Below are positions 35,007-44,376 of a stretch of DNA of 64,000 nucleotides, piece by piece. Under the pieces are notes generated by a model, which was given only the letters and a program-made list of their open reading frames with translations, was not told where the DNA came from and made no database searches. Every line of letters starts with the position of its first letter. Positions within the stretch are counted from its first letter, which is position 1. The stretch comes from Breznakibacter sp047600785. GTDB taxonomy: Bacteria; Bacteroidota; Bacteroidia; Bacteroidales; Marinilabiliaceae. The stretch spans positions 496,001-560,000 of the forward strand of contig JASGKH010000002.1 of NCBI GenBank assembly GCA_047600785.1, written 5' to 3'. The translations under genes and the position numbers were made by a program.

Positions 35007-35612
35007 TTACTCTCTAAAAAGTAGTTTGATAATAACGTCTTTTCTTTCTCTTAAAAAGTTGTTGTAAGCCGCATCATCCATCTTAATCATTTTTTGCAAT
35101 AGCGGACGTCCGATAAAGGGAAACCCACAAAGCGCCATCATATTAGCCTTAAAGTGTTCGACCGGAATGTCTGCGATATGGCCTTTTTCTATTTCAACTT
35201 TCATATCAGCCATTAACTTCGCATCCATTTCATCTTCGGTATCGAGAAATGGTTCGTGCATCAATGCCGGATTGCGAATGGCTTCGGTTGCGATGTACAT
35301 CTCCAGATAGGGATACTTGGTGATTTCGTTAAACTGTGCATCAATAAACGCTTCGATGCGTTCACGGAAGGGGGCATCAGATAAGATATTGCCACTGATG
35401 CGTTTGTGAATCGATTTCATTGCTTCGTGCAAAACGATTTCAAACAAATTATCGCGGCTACGGAAATAGTAATGAATCAGGGCACGGTTTACTCCTGCTT
35501 TATCTGCAATTTCCTGTGTCGTCGCATGGATGTTTCCATCCACAAAGAACACCTCTAGTGCGGTTGCTTTGATGTGTTCTTCTGTCGCGCTATTTTTGAC
35601 AGATTGTTTCAT
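35007..35612 (-). CDS. TetR-family regulator of the efflux operon
   Basis: 201 residues. The N-terminal HTH (TTQEIADKAGVNRALIHYYFRSRDNLFEIVL) is the TetR signature, followed by an all-helical ligand/dimer domain. The gene lies 166 bases upstream of tolC in the same orientation. Palindromes of matching design stand before tetR itself and before tolC, so it probably represses both until a pump substrate binds. Confidence 0.92.
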   Translation of the reverse strand: MKQSVKNSATEEHIKATALEVFFVDGNIHATTQEIADKAGVNRALIHYYFRSRDNLFEIVLHEAMKSIHKRISGNILSDAPFRERIEAFIDAQFNEITKYPYLEMYIATEAIRNPALMHEPFLDTEDEMDAKLMADMKVEIEKGHIADIPVEHFKANMMALCGFPFIGRPLLQKMIKMDDAAYNNFLRERKDVIIKLLFRE

Positions 35613-35631
35613 TATTGTTTGATAAAAAAGT

Positions 35632-35647
35632 TTGACAAAGATGTTAA
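35632..35647. promoter_or_regulatory. Candidate TetR operator before tetR
   Basis: TTGACA-AAGA-TGTTAA, one base short of perfect symmetry, with the same 6-4-6 layout and TGTTAA half-site as the site before tolC. Its closeness to the tetR start fits autorepression. Confidence 0.55.
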
Positions 35648-36101
35648 ATGTTTTTTGAACGGCAAAATGATTTGATTACAATATTAATAGTAGATTAAAA
35701 AAAGTAAGAATTTTGATTTGTAAGTATTTCTATATCTGAATGATGTGAGGTTGAAGAGTTCTGTGAAATAACAAAGTATTGTGTGAGTTCGGGCAATTTC
35801 AAAAATCTGAAAAAGAATTAAGGTGCAATGCAAAAGCAAGTATGTACTAAGCAGGGAGTGGAATTAAAAATCGGTTAAGTCCAACTTATTTTTGTTAGGA
35901 TAAGACTCTTCTTAACAGTGTGGCAAATTGCTTGGACGTAATGGTTTCGATTAGTCTATTATGAGATGTTTGCATGTAAAAGGTGTTTATAGTCAGTTGT
36001 TTGTGAAAATTTGGTGCGTAATGCCAATAGCCATTTCTACGTAACGAACCACTCACCGGAATAATAGTACTTTTTTTGTGTTTTGCAAGTGACAGGAAAA
36101 C
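35648..36101. other. Intergenic, no supported gene
   Basis: About 450 AT-rich bases between the tetR promoter and the tRNA terminator. Short minus-strand frames (35895-36119) overlap the terminator and have no family content. Nothing else is recognised. Confidence 0.5.
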
Positions 36102-36137
36102 AAAAAGCCCGTAAACCATCCGATTTACAGGCTTTTT
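36102..36137 (-). terminator. Rho-independent terminator after the tRNA genes
   Basis: AAAAAGCCCGTAAACC pairs with the facing GATTTACAGGCTTTTT, with one interior mismatch, and is U-rich in either direction. It lies 11 bases downstream of tRNA-Ser on the minus strand and ends the Trp-Ser transcript. Confidence 0.75.
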
Positions 36138-36148
36138 CTTTTAAAATG

Positions 36149-36236
36149 CGGAGAGTGAGGGATTCGAACCCTCGATACCCTTTTGAGGTATACACACTTT
36201 CCAGGCGTGCTCCTTCGACCACTCGGACAACTCTCC
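36149..36236 (-). tRNA. tRNA-Ser (anticodon GGA)
   Basis: 88 nucleotides with acceptor stem GGAGAGT/ACTCTCC and discriminator G, anticodon loop CTGGAAA (GGA) and a long variable arm (TATACC…GGTATC), as expected for a class II serine tRNA. T-arm GGTTCGAATCC is present and CCA is not encoded. Codons read are UCC/UCU. Confidence 0.92.
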
Positions 36237-36253
36237 GGGAAATAACTTCAAAG

Positions 36254-36325
36254 CACGGGAGGAGAGATTCGAACTCCCGACAGCTGGTTTTGGAGACCAG
36301 TGCTCTACCGCTGAACTACTCCCGT
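36254..36325 (-). tRNA. tRNA-Trp (anticodon CCA)
   Basis: 72 nucleotides: acceptor ACGGGAG/CTCCCGT, D-arm GTTCAGCGGTAGAGC, anticodon stem CTGGT/ACCAG around CTCCAAA (CCA), T-loop TTCGAAT, discriminator G. It lies 17 bases upstream of tRNA-Ser and is probably co-transcribed. Confidence 0.88.
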
Positions 36326-36500
36326 GTTTGCGATTGCGTGTGCAAAAATAGGATTTTTCAACAATCTTCAACTATTTTTGCAATGTTTCGGGTTATTTTT
36401 CTGCCATTGGATTTAAGCCCAGTGGGTTATTTATTTGAATTGACACGTGGGGCTGTACATGTTTTCCGGATACAAGATGTGTGGTCCATAAGCGTATGTG

Positions 36501-39500
36501 TTACCCGTCGACGTGAGGTTTGGCATGTTGGCTGGGCGGATAGCCATACAAGGTTTTAAATTGCCGGCTGAAATATTTTACGTCGTTGAACCCGATCTTA
36601 AATGCGACTTCGGACACGTTGTAGCCTTTGTCGAGCAACGTGGCGGCAATTTTAGAGCTTGAATTGCCGCACAAATTCCACCGGGCTCTGAGTCCGGTTA
36701 GGTTTTTAAGTTTTGTGTAAAACACGGTACGACTTAAACAACAATGTTCGGCCAGTTGGTCGATGGTAATATCCCTGTCAAAATTATCTTCGATAAACGA
36801 CGTGAGTTTTTGGAGGAACTCTTCATCCTTTGAATTGATCTTTAGTTTAAGCGGTTGTGGGGACGATGACGACGTATGCGATTGCGTCAATTGGTTTACG
36901 ACGAGCTTTCGTTGGGCCAGTATGTTGTGAATGACTGCCTTTAGGTGATCGATGCGGAAAGGTTTGGTCAGGTATGCCTCAGCCCCGGTTTCGATGCCGA
37001 GCAGCTGGTCCTGCATTTCGGCTTTGGCCGTGAGCATTACCACCGGAATATGGCAGGTCTGGTAATTCTCTTTAAGCTTTTGGGTCATTTCAATACCGGA
37101 CATGCCGGGCGGCATCATCACGTCGGTAAGCACCAGTGAAGGTTGTTGTTGTACGGCCAGTTTTACGGCATCAGTTCCGTTGTCGGCCTTAATGCAGTGA
37201 AATTTCGATTGCAGTATGGTGGCAATGTAGTTCAGTATCTCGGGGTTGTCTTCGACAATCAGTATGGTATCGGGTAAAGGCTGTTGTCCGTCGGTTGGTT
37301 CAACGCCTTGGTCGTTGATGTCGATCTCCTGCTCAATGAATGTGTTGTGCACGGGTTGCGTGTCCTTGTTCAGGATGTTCGCCTGCTGGTTGTTTTCAAA
37401 GTGCGCTTTCCCTGTGGGGATGATAAACGTGAAATTGCTGCCGGTGTTAAGTTGCGATTCCACCTTAATGTCTCCCCCGTGCAGTTTGGCCAGTTCGTAC
37501 GAAAGCGATAATCCAATGCCCGTGCCCGATAGTTCATTGTTGCTCAAAATAGTGTACCGGGTAAACAAATCGCCAAGGCTCGATTCCGGAATGCCCCGTC
37601 CCTGATCGTGTACCGAAACATGTATCTCGTTTTTATCTTTGGGCTGTTTGATGGATATCTCCACTTTTTTGCCTGGTTCTGTGAATTTGAGGGCATTGCT
37701 GAGCAGGTTGTAGATGATGATGTCGATTTTTGACGTATCGGCCCAGGCTGTTTGCGATTCCATGTCGGAATTGAACCGATAATCAATGTGTTTGTGCGAG
37801 GCCAACGGCTGGAAACTGTTGAAAATCTCCTTCGTAAACGCAACAATATCGAATTCTTTGACATTGAGTACCATTTTGTTGTTTTGTACTTTGCGGAAAT
37901 CAAGAAGCTGGTTGGTGAGCATCAGCATACGGCCCGCGTTTTTCTTGATTATCCGTAACTGGTCGGCAACTTTCCTCGGCAAACCGTTTTGCACCAGCAG
38001 ATCCTCTATCGGGCCGATGATAAGCGTGAGCGGGGTACGTATTTCGTGTGACACGTTGGTGAAGAACTGCAGCTTCAGCAGATTTATCCTTTTTTCGACC
38101 AACAGGTCGCGTTTATAAGTATTTAACTTGTCGAGAATGCGGAACGTGACGATGGTGAGTATTGCAAGGAACAGCAAGAATCCGATGTATGCCCATGTGG
38201 TCTTGTACCAGGGGGGAAGGATCACAATGTCCATTACTTTTGTGTTTTTGTTCACCTGTCCGTTGCGGTTGGTCCATTTTACTTCAAAACGGTATTTGCC
38301 GGGAGGGAGGTTGGTGTACGTGGCCTTGTTGAAGTTCCCGAGGTTCACCCATTCCTGGTCGAAACCCACCAGACGATATGAGTACTGTGTTTGCTGCGGG
38401 TTTTGGAAATCGAGGGCGGCAAAATCGATGCCAAAGCCCGACTGGTAATGTTTTAGCGTGATGCATTGGGTGTGGTCGATACTTTGCGAAAGAGGGGTAT
38501 TGGGCGATGAGGCATCCACCTTTTTGTTCATCAGGTAGAGGTTGGTAAACTCCAGATTGCTTTCGAAATTGTTATCATGCAAATGTTCGGTATCGATGGT
38601 GATGAATCCCATGTTCCCGCCGAACACGATGTTCCCGTTTGATTTTTTCAACACGGTGTTTTCCGAAAAATTGCTAAACCCGAGCCCGTTGTTCACGTCG
38701 AACATTTCGGTGATGCCGGTTTGCGGGTCGAGCCGGGTGAGCCCGTTCTCCGAACCGAACCAAAGTTTGCCGTGGTTGTCTTCCGTGGCCCCGAACACCA
38801 CATCGTTGCTAAGTCCTTCGTTGGATGTATAGTGTTTGAACTTTGGCATGCCTAAGGCTGCGCTTTCCAGCATATTCACTCCTCCGCCAAAGGTGGTGAA
38901 CCAGAACCTGTTCCTCGAATCCTGGTAGACGTGCACCACATCGTTGTAACTAAGGCTTTGGTTATCCTGCGGGTTGTGCAGGATGGTTTTGAACGTATAG
39001 TTGCCCTTTTCGATGTCTGATTTTTCTAACATGTTGACGCCGAACGTGGTGGCAGCCCAAAGGTTTTGGTCATCATCGATGTACAGATGCCGGATCTGGT
39101 TTGAGCTGAGGTTGCTGTTCGTGCTGTTTATGGGGGTGTATTGCCGCTTTTCCCCAACGGTCGACGTTAGAAAAATGCCTGCGCCAAACGTGCCTATCCA
39201 TAAGCGGTTGCTTTTGTCTTCGGCCAACGAATAGATATTGCGGTTTGCAAATGCAGTTGTGTCGTTCGTCGCAGGGGTTTCCCATTTAAAATTCAAATTG
39301 CCGTAATTCATGTTACCCGCAACGGGAATGTTGCTCCGGGCAATACCGTCGCCTTTTGAGCCCAACCATATGTAGCCCAGATGGTCCTGCGTGATGGCGT
39401 ATACGTTGGTGCTCCGTTGGTTGGCAGCCGGATAACTGAGGTTTATGGTGAAGAACGGAGACGATGCATCGGGTCTGAACAGGTAGATTTTTCCCCCTTT

Positions 39501-40895
39501 GGTTGCTGCCCATAACACGTTATTGCGGTCCTGGAACAACGCGCGGGTGACGTTATCCTGTGGGCTTTCCATATCGGGTTTTGGGATGATTTGCCCAAAT
39601 GCGGGATTTTTCATGACCACTTTCTCCAATCCTCCGCTGTGCAGCCCCGTGCCCAGCCACATTTGTCCCGAATTGTCCTGGGCAATGCTTAGCACCACGT
39701 TCGATGACAACGAATTGGCGTTGGGCGGATTGTTTTTGTAAATTTTGAATTTGTCGGCCTGGCGGTTGTATAACGCCAATCCGCCTCCATGCAGGCCAAT
39801 CCACAAGTCTTTCCGGTTATCCTCGAAAAAGTATTGCCGTTCGAGGTCTGAGATGCTTTTATTCTCAGAAGAAGTCACCTCGTAATAGTATGATCGGAGC
39901 GTTTCGAGGTCAACCCGGGTAACGCCCAATTCCTTGCCCGTTAGCCATAGTTGGCCAAACTGGTCGGGATAAATCTCGAGCAAGGTCCGGTCATGGCTCT
40001 TTACTGGGGTCCATTCATTGCCGCTTATGGCCCAGATACCTTGACCGGCAAACGTCACCAAATGGATCCCGTTGTAATGGAATATGTGGGTCACGGGTAC
40101 TTCGCGGTGTATATGGGGGATAGACGGAAGAAAGCGGAACGACCTCAGGCTTTTGTTCCAAATCGCGATGCCGTTTTGTTCGGTGCCGAACCAGATCTCG
40201 TTGGCATTCTCCGAAATGGCCGATGTAAAGGCGATGTCGGCATAAAGGTGTTGGAAATCGGGTTGTTCCAGGCTGCCATGCTGGGCATTGAGCTTGTTAA
40301 GCCCCATTTTGGTACTGATCCAGACATTATTCTGTTTGTCGGCGTAGATTGCCCTTATTTTATTATTGGACAGGGAGACCGCACCTCTGTCCAGGATCCG
40401 AAGCCGTGTATAATCGTCGTTTTTTTTATTGTAGGTGAGAAGGTACGCACCAGAGTTGGTGGTTCCGATCCATATTTTATCATCGGTTTGCTGAAGGAAG
40501 CAGGACGCAACGCTGTTTTTCTCGTCAATCACACCGGTGTATTCGGGAAGGGTATTGAACACCTCCTTACGAGGGTTGAAATAATGGTAGTAGCCATCGT
40601 AGGTTTTCATCCAGATAAACTGTTGTCTGTCCTCCCATATTTGGATAATACGGTTGTTGGTAAGCAGGTTGGTATTGGCGTTTTGGCTTTTGTACACTTT
40701 GAACTCTTTGCCGTCGTAACGGTTCAGTCCGTTCCATGTCCCAATCCATAAAAAGCCCTTGCTGTCGCAATAGAGGCTGAACACCGTGTTTTGCGACAAG
40801 CCGTTGCGCGAATCGAAATGTTCGAACCTGTATATTTCCTGTGCGAAGGCTACCATTTGGCACAATAGCCCCAAAATGATTCCGAGACGTTTCAT
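36501..40895 (-). CDS. Hybrid two-component system regulator (HTCS) of the pectin locus
   Basis: 1464 residues. A signal peptide (…MVAFAQ) precedes ~740 residues of beta-propeller repeats (GFLWIGTWNGLNRYDG and about a dozen like it), then a Y_Y_Y domain and one membrane helix (~865-885). The histidine kinase has H-box SHEIRTPLT near residue 950 and N-box NLLSNALKFTEPG. A receiver follows with Asp in LTDVMMPP near 1259, then a C-terminal AraC DNA-binding domain (~1360-1464). It senses an oligogalacturonide in the periplasm and activates the locus; it is divergent from susC. Between 36655 and 36692 two indels that cancel replace ~12 conserved AraC residues with RARWNLCGNSSS; shifting frame restores SPVEFVRQFK. 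Confidence 0.93.
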   Translation of the reverse strand: MKRLGIILGLLCQMVAFAQEIYRFEHFDSRNGLSQNTVFSLYCDSKGFLWIGTWNGLNRYDGKEFKVYKSQNANTNLLTNNRIIQIWEDRQQFIWMKTYDGYYHYFNPRKEVFNTLPEYTGVIDEKNSVASCFLQQTDDKIWIGTTNSGAYLLTYNKKNDDYTRLRILDRGAVSLSNNKIRAIYADKQNNVWISTKMGLNKLNAQHGSLEQPDFQHLYADIAFTSAISENANEIWFGTEQNGIAIWNKSLRSFRFLPSIPHIHREVPVTHIFHYNGIHLVTFAGQGIWAISGNEWTPVKSHDRTLLEIYPDQFGQLWLTGKELGVTRVDLETLRSYYYEVTSSENKSISDLERQYFFEDNRKDLWIGLHGGGLALYNRQADKFKIYKNNPPNANSLSSNVVLSIAQDNSGQMWLGTGLHSGGLEKVVMKNPAFGQIIPKPDMESPQDNVTRALFQDRNNVLWAATKGGKIYLFRPDASSPFFTINLSYPAANQRSTNVYAITQDHLGYIWLGSKGDGIARSNIPVAGNMNYGNLNFKWETPATNDTTAFANRNIYSLAEDKSNRLWIGTFGAGIFLTSTVGEKRQYTPINSTNSNLSSNQIRHLYIDDDQNLWAATTFGVNMLEKSDIEKGNYTFKTILHNPQDNQSLSYNDVVHVYQDSRNRFWFTTFGGGVNMLESAALGMPKFKHYTSNEGLSNDVVFGATEDNHGKLWFGSENGLTRLDPQTGITEMFDVNNGLGFSNFSENTVLKKSNGNIVFGGNMGFITIDTEHLHDNNFESNLEFTNLYLMNKKVDASSPNTPLSQSIDHTQCITLKHYQSGFGIDFAALDFQNPQQTQYSYRLVGFDQEWVNLGNFNKATYTNLPPGKYRFEVKWTNRNGQVNKNTKVMDIVILPPWYKTTWAYIGFLLFLAILTIVTFRILDKLNTYKRDLLVEKRINLLKLQFFTNVSHEIRTPLTLIIGPIEDLLVQNGLPRKVADQLRIIKKNAGRMLMLTNQLLDFRKVQNNKMVLNVKEFDIVAFTKEIFNSFQPLASHKHIDYRFNSDMESQTAWADTSKIDIIIYNLLSNALKFTEPGKKVEISIKQPKDKNEIHVSVHDQGRGIPESSLGDLFTRYTILSNNELSGTGIGLSLSYELAKLHGGDIKVESQLNTGSNFTFIIPTGKAHFENNQQANILNKDTQPVHNTFIEQEIDINDQGVEPTDGQQPLPDTILIVEDNPEILNYIATILQSKFHCIKADNGTDAVKLAVQQQPSLVLTDVMMPPGMSGIEMTQKLKENYQTCHIPVVMLTAKAEMQDQLLGIETGAEAYLTKPFRIDHLKAVIHNILAQRKLVVNQLTQSHTSSSSPQPLKLKINSKDEEFLQKLTSFIEDNFDRDITIDQLAEHCCLSRTVFYTKLKNLTGLRARWNLCGNSSSKIAATLLDKGYNVSEVAFKIGFNDVKYFSRQFKTLYGYPPSQHAKPHVDG

Positions 40896-40963
40896 TGTTG
40901 ATGGAATGTGGTTGTCACAAATTTAAAGATTTTAAACCATCGGATTGCGGCATTTTCTAAAAA

Positions 40964-40979
40964 ATGCAAACGATTGCAT
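40964..40979. promoter_or_regulatory. Candidate LacI-family operator in the HTCS-susC divergent region
   Basis: ATGCAAACGATTGCAT is symmetric about a central CG except for one base pair, the form of LacI-family operators. Its core CAAACGATTG recurs in reverse at 50505-50514 upstream of uxaC. The nearest LacI-family gene is at 57440. The rest of the 365-base divergent region presumably holds both promoters; no clear promoter motif was found. Confidence 0.5.
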
Positions 40980-41260
40980 TGTGTGTATGCCGGGCTTCAA
41001 TTGTACAATCTGTTATTTTTCACATAATAGGTTTTTGGTTGTTAATTTATTTAAAAACAGATATTTATGTGTTTTTTGTGATCGATGTCAGATCGGTTTT
41101 ATACCAATTTGTAACCGTTAATCCGATAATTTTTGTCCTCTGATTGCCCTGATAATAAATTAAAATTGCAAAATAAAGTTAAAAACTGTTTTTGATGTCC
41201 TTGGTTTATAATCAGGGACCAATATCCAAATCTGAATCTTTAGTTAACCCCTTTAATCAA

Positions 41261-44200
41261 ATGCAAATGAAGATGCGAAATTATCTCAAACGAAGTTTGA
41301 CGGTATTGGGTGTATTGATGCTATGCACGATGGCATTTGCCCAACAATCCCGGACAGTGAAAGGTCGGGTCACCGATACCAAAGGTGAGCCGATACCTGG
41401 CGTGAACGTGCTGATAAAAGGTACTGCCAACGGTACCATTACCGACATTGACGGTAATTATGTGCTGAATGTGCCAAATCCGGAAAGTGCCGTTCTGCAA
41501 TTTACGTTTATAGGCTACCAAAGCCTCTCGATGCCGGTGGGTGGGCAATCTGCCATCAATGCATCTTTGGTCGAAGATGCCATCGGTTTGGAGGAAGTGG
41601 TGGCCATTGGCTATGGAGTGGTAAAGAAGCGTGACCTGACAGGTTCTGTATCATCGATTAAATCTGACGAGATTTCAAAAAACACTTCGAGCAATGCCAT
41701 ACAGGCCATGCAGGCCAAAATGCCGGGCATGGATGTGACACAAACCAGTGGTCAGGCGGGCTCGAAAGTTAACATTATCGTGCGTGGGCAACGGTCATTG
41801 ACGGCTTCTAATGATCCTTTGATCTTGGTCGATGGGGTTGAATATGGTTCTACCCTGGATATCAACCCTTCGGACATCGAATCGATGGATGTGTTGAAAG
41901 ATGCTTCGTCGACGGCCATTTATGGTACCCGCGGAGCCAACGGTGTTATCCTGATAACCACTAAAAAGGGAAAGGCCGGAAAAACAAAGGTGAGCGTCAA
42001 TACTTTCTGGTCATCCAACCAGCCAACACACGTTCCTAAAGTCATGTACGGCAACAAGGAAGTTCAGCGCCTGATCGACAAAAAAGATTATGCCGACAAT
42101 TACACGACCTACACCAACACAGGGACATGGGGAACCAGTAGTGCCGCGGTAGCGGATGTTCTTGATAAAACGTTGGACGACGGCACCACTACGCTGTCTA
42201 TTTATGAAGACAAATCGTACACCGATTGGGCCGACATTATACTGCAAAACGGCTTGACGCAAAACTACGAAGTGTCGGTATCGGGCGGTAACGATAAAAC
42301 CACCTACAATTTGTCGATGGGTGCCATGTTTGAGGAAGGATTGATGCGAAACGATGCGATGGACCGTTATAACACCAAACTGGTGCTCGACCATACCATC
42401 AATAACATGTTCAAAGTGGGCGCCAATATTTTATACACCTATAAAAGTTTGGATGCCCGTAACGCCAGCGTCTTTTCGCAATCGTTGAAAATGACCACCA
42501 TTACCCATCCATATCTTAATGATGGTACATTGAACGAAACGCCCAATCCGTGGTATACGGCCCACAGCAACCCTCTGTTGGATGAACAACCGGGGAATTA
42601 TCAGGACAATACGGAAACTACGCGTTTCTTTGGCAACAGTTATCTTGAATTTTCGCCCATTAAAGATTTAAGGTTTAAATCGTTGGTTTCGCTCGACCGT
42701 AGCAATGCCCGCAGAGGGTTGTATCAGGACTATAAGAGTGTTGCGCGTTACCAATCACCGGGTACGACCGGCATCTCTTCGGAATGGTCCATGAATACAA
42801 ATTTGTATTGGGAAAACACGTTGAACTACCTTAAGAACATTGGCACAGACCATAGCATCGGCGTCATGTTGGGGCAAACAATGACCCAAAAGGTCTATGA
42901 ACAAACCTATACTTCCGGGGATGCGGGTAAGGAGCATTATTATAAGAGTTCGTATTACGATTTGTCAAAAATTCTTACGGAAACCACTACCAGCAGTTAT
43001 ATCAAAGAATCGATGCTGTCATATTTCGGCCGTGTCAACTATAGTTTCAAGGAGCGTTACCTGTTGACCGCTTCGATAAGGGCCGATGGTCAGTCGACTT
43101 TGGCCGAAGGCAATAAATGGGGCGCTTTTCCGTCAGTTTCGGGTGCATGGCGCGTCAACAATGAAAGCTTCATGGACGGTATGTCCGATTGGCTGACAAA
43201 TTTTAAATTACGTGCTTCATGGGGTATTTCAGGGAACGCCGCCATCGATCCCTATGAAACGTTGACAACCCTGAGCGCTGTACCTGTTTATTATTATCTG
43301 GACGGTACAAGTATCGTGGGCAACATACCTTCTAACATGGGCAACGCGGATTTAAAATGGGAAACCACAGAGGCTTTAAACTTTGGACTGGATTTCGGGA
43401 TTTGGGGCAACAGGGTTTCTGGAGCCATCGATTATTACATCAGCGAGACTTCCGACTTATTGTACTATCGCTCTGCTCCCCCTTCATCCGTTTATCCCAG
43501 TGTAATCGATAACATTGGATCAACCAAAGGACGTGGATTGGAATTGGCATTGAATACATTGGTTGTGAAGACCAAGAATTTCTCGTACGACGTGAATTGG
43601 ACTTATTCGCATTACACCGACGAAATCACTGGTTTGGCCGATGGTTTGACCCAAAACATCAACGGGCGTGAAGGGCAGCTAGTAGGTGAAAGAGTAAAGA
43701 CGTTTTTTAATTACGAAGCTGACGGTAACTGGAATGTCGGCGAATTTGCCGAGTACAAGGCCGCTTGGGAGGCTCGCCATCCGGACCAGGCACTTGGGTA
43801 CATCTCAAGCTACGGTGTGCCGGGCTCCATTAAAATCGTTGATCGAAACGATGACGGTAAACTTGACGATGAGGACAAACGCGTTTACCAACAGGCCCCC
43901 GACCATATTTTTGGCATGAATAATACTTTGACTTACAAAAACCTTTCGTTGTCATTTCTGGTTTATGCGCGATTGGGGGGATACATAGAGTATGACATGA
44001 ACTCGCAATTGAACTACGAAACCGCCAACTGGGGCGACTTGGATTATTGGACCATCGACAATACCGGTGCTAAATTCCCGTCGCCGGGATTGAGCAGTGC
44101 CAACGCAGCGACGCACTCCAACTTTGGTACCGCATTGCTGTATGAAAAGGCCGATTTTATCAAAATCAAAGATGTGACGTTGGCCTACAATTTCCCCAAA

Positions 44201-44362
44201 AGTATTTTGTCAAAAACGGGCATTGAGAGGGTTCGGGTTTACGGATCGCTAAAGAACTACTTTACCTTTAGTAAGATAGACAATTATGATCCCGAGCGCG
44301 GCGGAAGCATCTCGTTTCCTTTGGCCAGGCAGGCTGTTTTCGGTTTGAACCTTGAATTCTAA
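41261..44362 (+). CDS. SusC-like TonB-dependent transporter
   Basis: 1033 residues. The signal peptide (SLTVLGVLMLCTMAFAQ) supports a start at or near 41261; further ATGs at 41267 and 41273 are equally possible, and a frame extension to 41192 is unlikely. After it come the CarboxypepD_reg-like domain (VKGRVTDTKGEPIPGVNVLIKGT), a plug (SIKSDEISKNTSSNAIQAMQAKMPG…VIRGQRSLTASNDPLILVDG) and a ~22-strand barrel ending in FGLNLEF. It imports oligosaccharides, here probably oligogalacturonides, across the outer membrane using TonB energy. The SusD lipoprotein gene follows after 14 bases. Confidence 0.93.
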   Translation: MQMKMRNYLKRSLTVLGVLMLCTMAFAQQSRTVKGRVTDTKGEPIPGVNVLIKGTANGTITDIDGNYVLNVPNPESAVLQFTFIGYQSLSMPVGGQSAINASLVEDAIGLEEVVAIGYGVVKKRDLTGSVSSIKSDEISKNTSSNAIQAMQAKMPGMDVTQTSGQAGSKVNIIVRGQRSLTASNDPLILVDGVEYGSTLDINPSDIESMDVLKDASSTAIYGTRGANGVILITTKKGKAGKTKVSVNTFWSSNQPTHVPKVMYGNKEVQRLIDKKDYADNYTTYTNTGTWGTSSAAVADVLDKTLDDGTTTLSIYEDKSYTDWADIILQNGLTQNYEVSVSGGNDKTTYNLSMGAMFEEGLMRNDAMDRYNTKLVLDHTINNMFKVGANILYTYKSLDARNASVFSQSLKMTTITHPYLNDGTLNETPNPWYTAHSNPLLDEQPGNYQDNTETTRFFGNSYLEFSPIKDLRFKSLVSLDRSNARRGLYQDYKSVARYQSPGTTGISSEWSMNTNLYWENTLNYLKNIGTDHSIGVMLGQTMTQKVYEQTYTSGDAGKEHYYKSSYYDLSKILTETTTSSYIKESMLSYFGRVNYSFKERYLLTASIRADGQSTLAEGNKWGAFPSVSGAWRVNNESFMDGMSDWLTNFKLRASWGISGNAAIDPYETLTTLSAVPVYYYLDGTSIVGNIPSNMGNADLKWETTEALNFGLDFGIWGNRVSGAIDYYISETSDLLYYRSAPPSSVYPSVIDNIGSTKGRGLELALNTLVVKTKNFSYDVNWTYSHYTDEITGLADGLTQNINGREGQLVGERVKTFFNYEADGNWNVGEFAEYKAAWEARHPDQALGYISSYGVPGSIKIVDRNDDGKLDDEDKRVYQQAPDHIFGMNNTLTYKNLSLSFLVYARLGGYIEYDMNSQLNYETANWGDLDYWTIDNTGAKFPSPGLSSANAATHSNFGTALLYEKADFIKIKDVTLAYNFPKSILSKTGIERVRVYGSLKNYFTFSKIDNYDPERGGSISFPLARQAVFGLNLEF

Positions 44363-44376
44363 CATTTAAATTGACG

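Noticed and set aside
39951..40751. A 266-codon plus-strand frame opposite the HTCS propeller domain
   Set aside because: The minus-strand propeller repeats explain the sequence; the plus-strand frame shows no domain.
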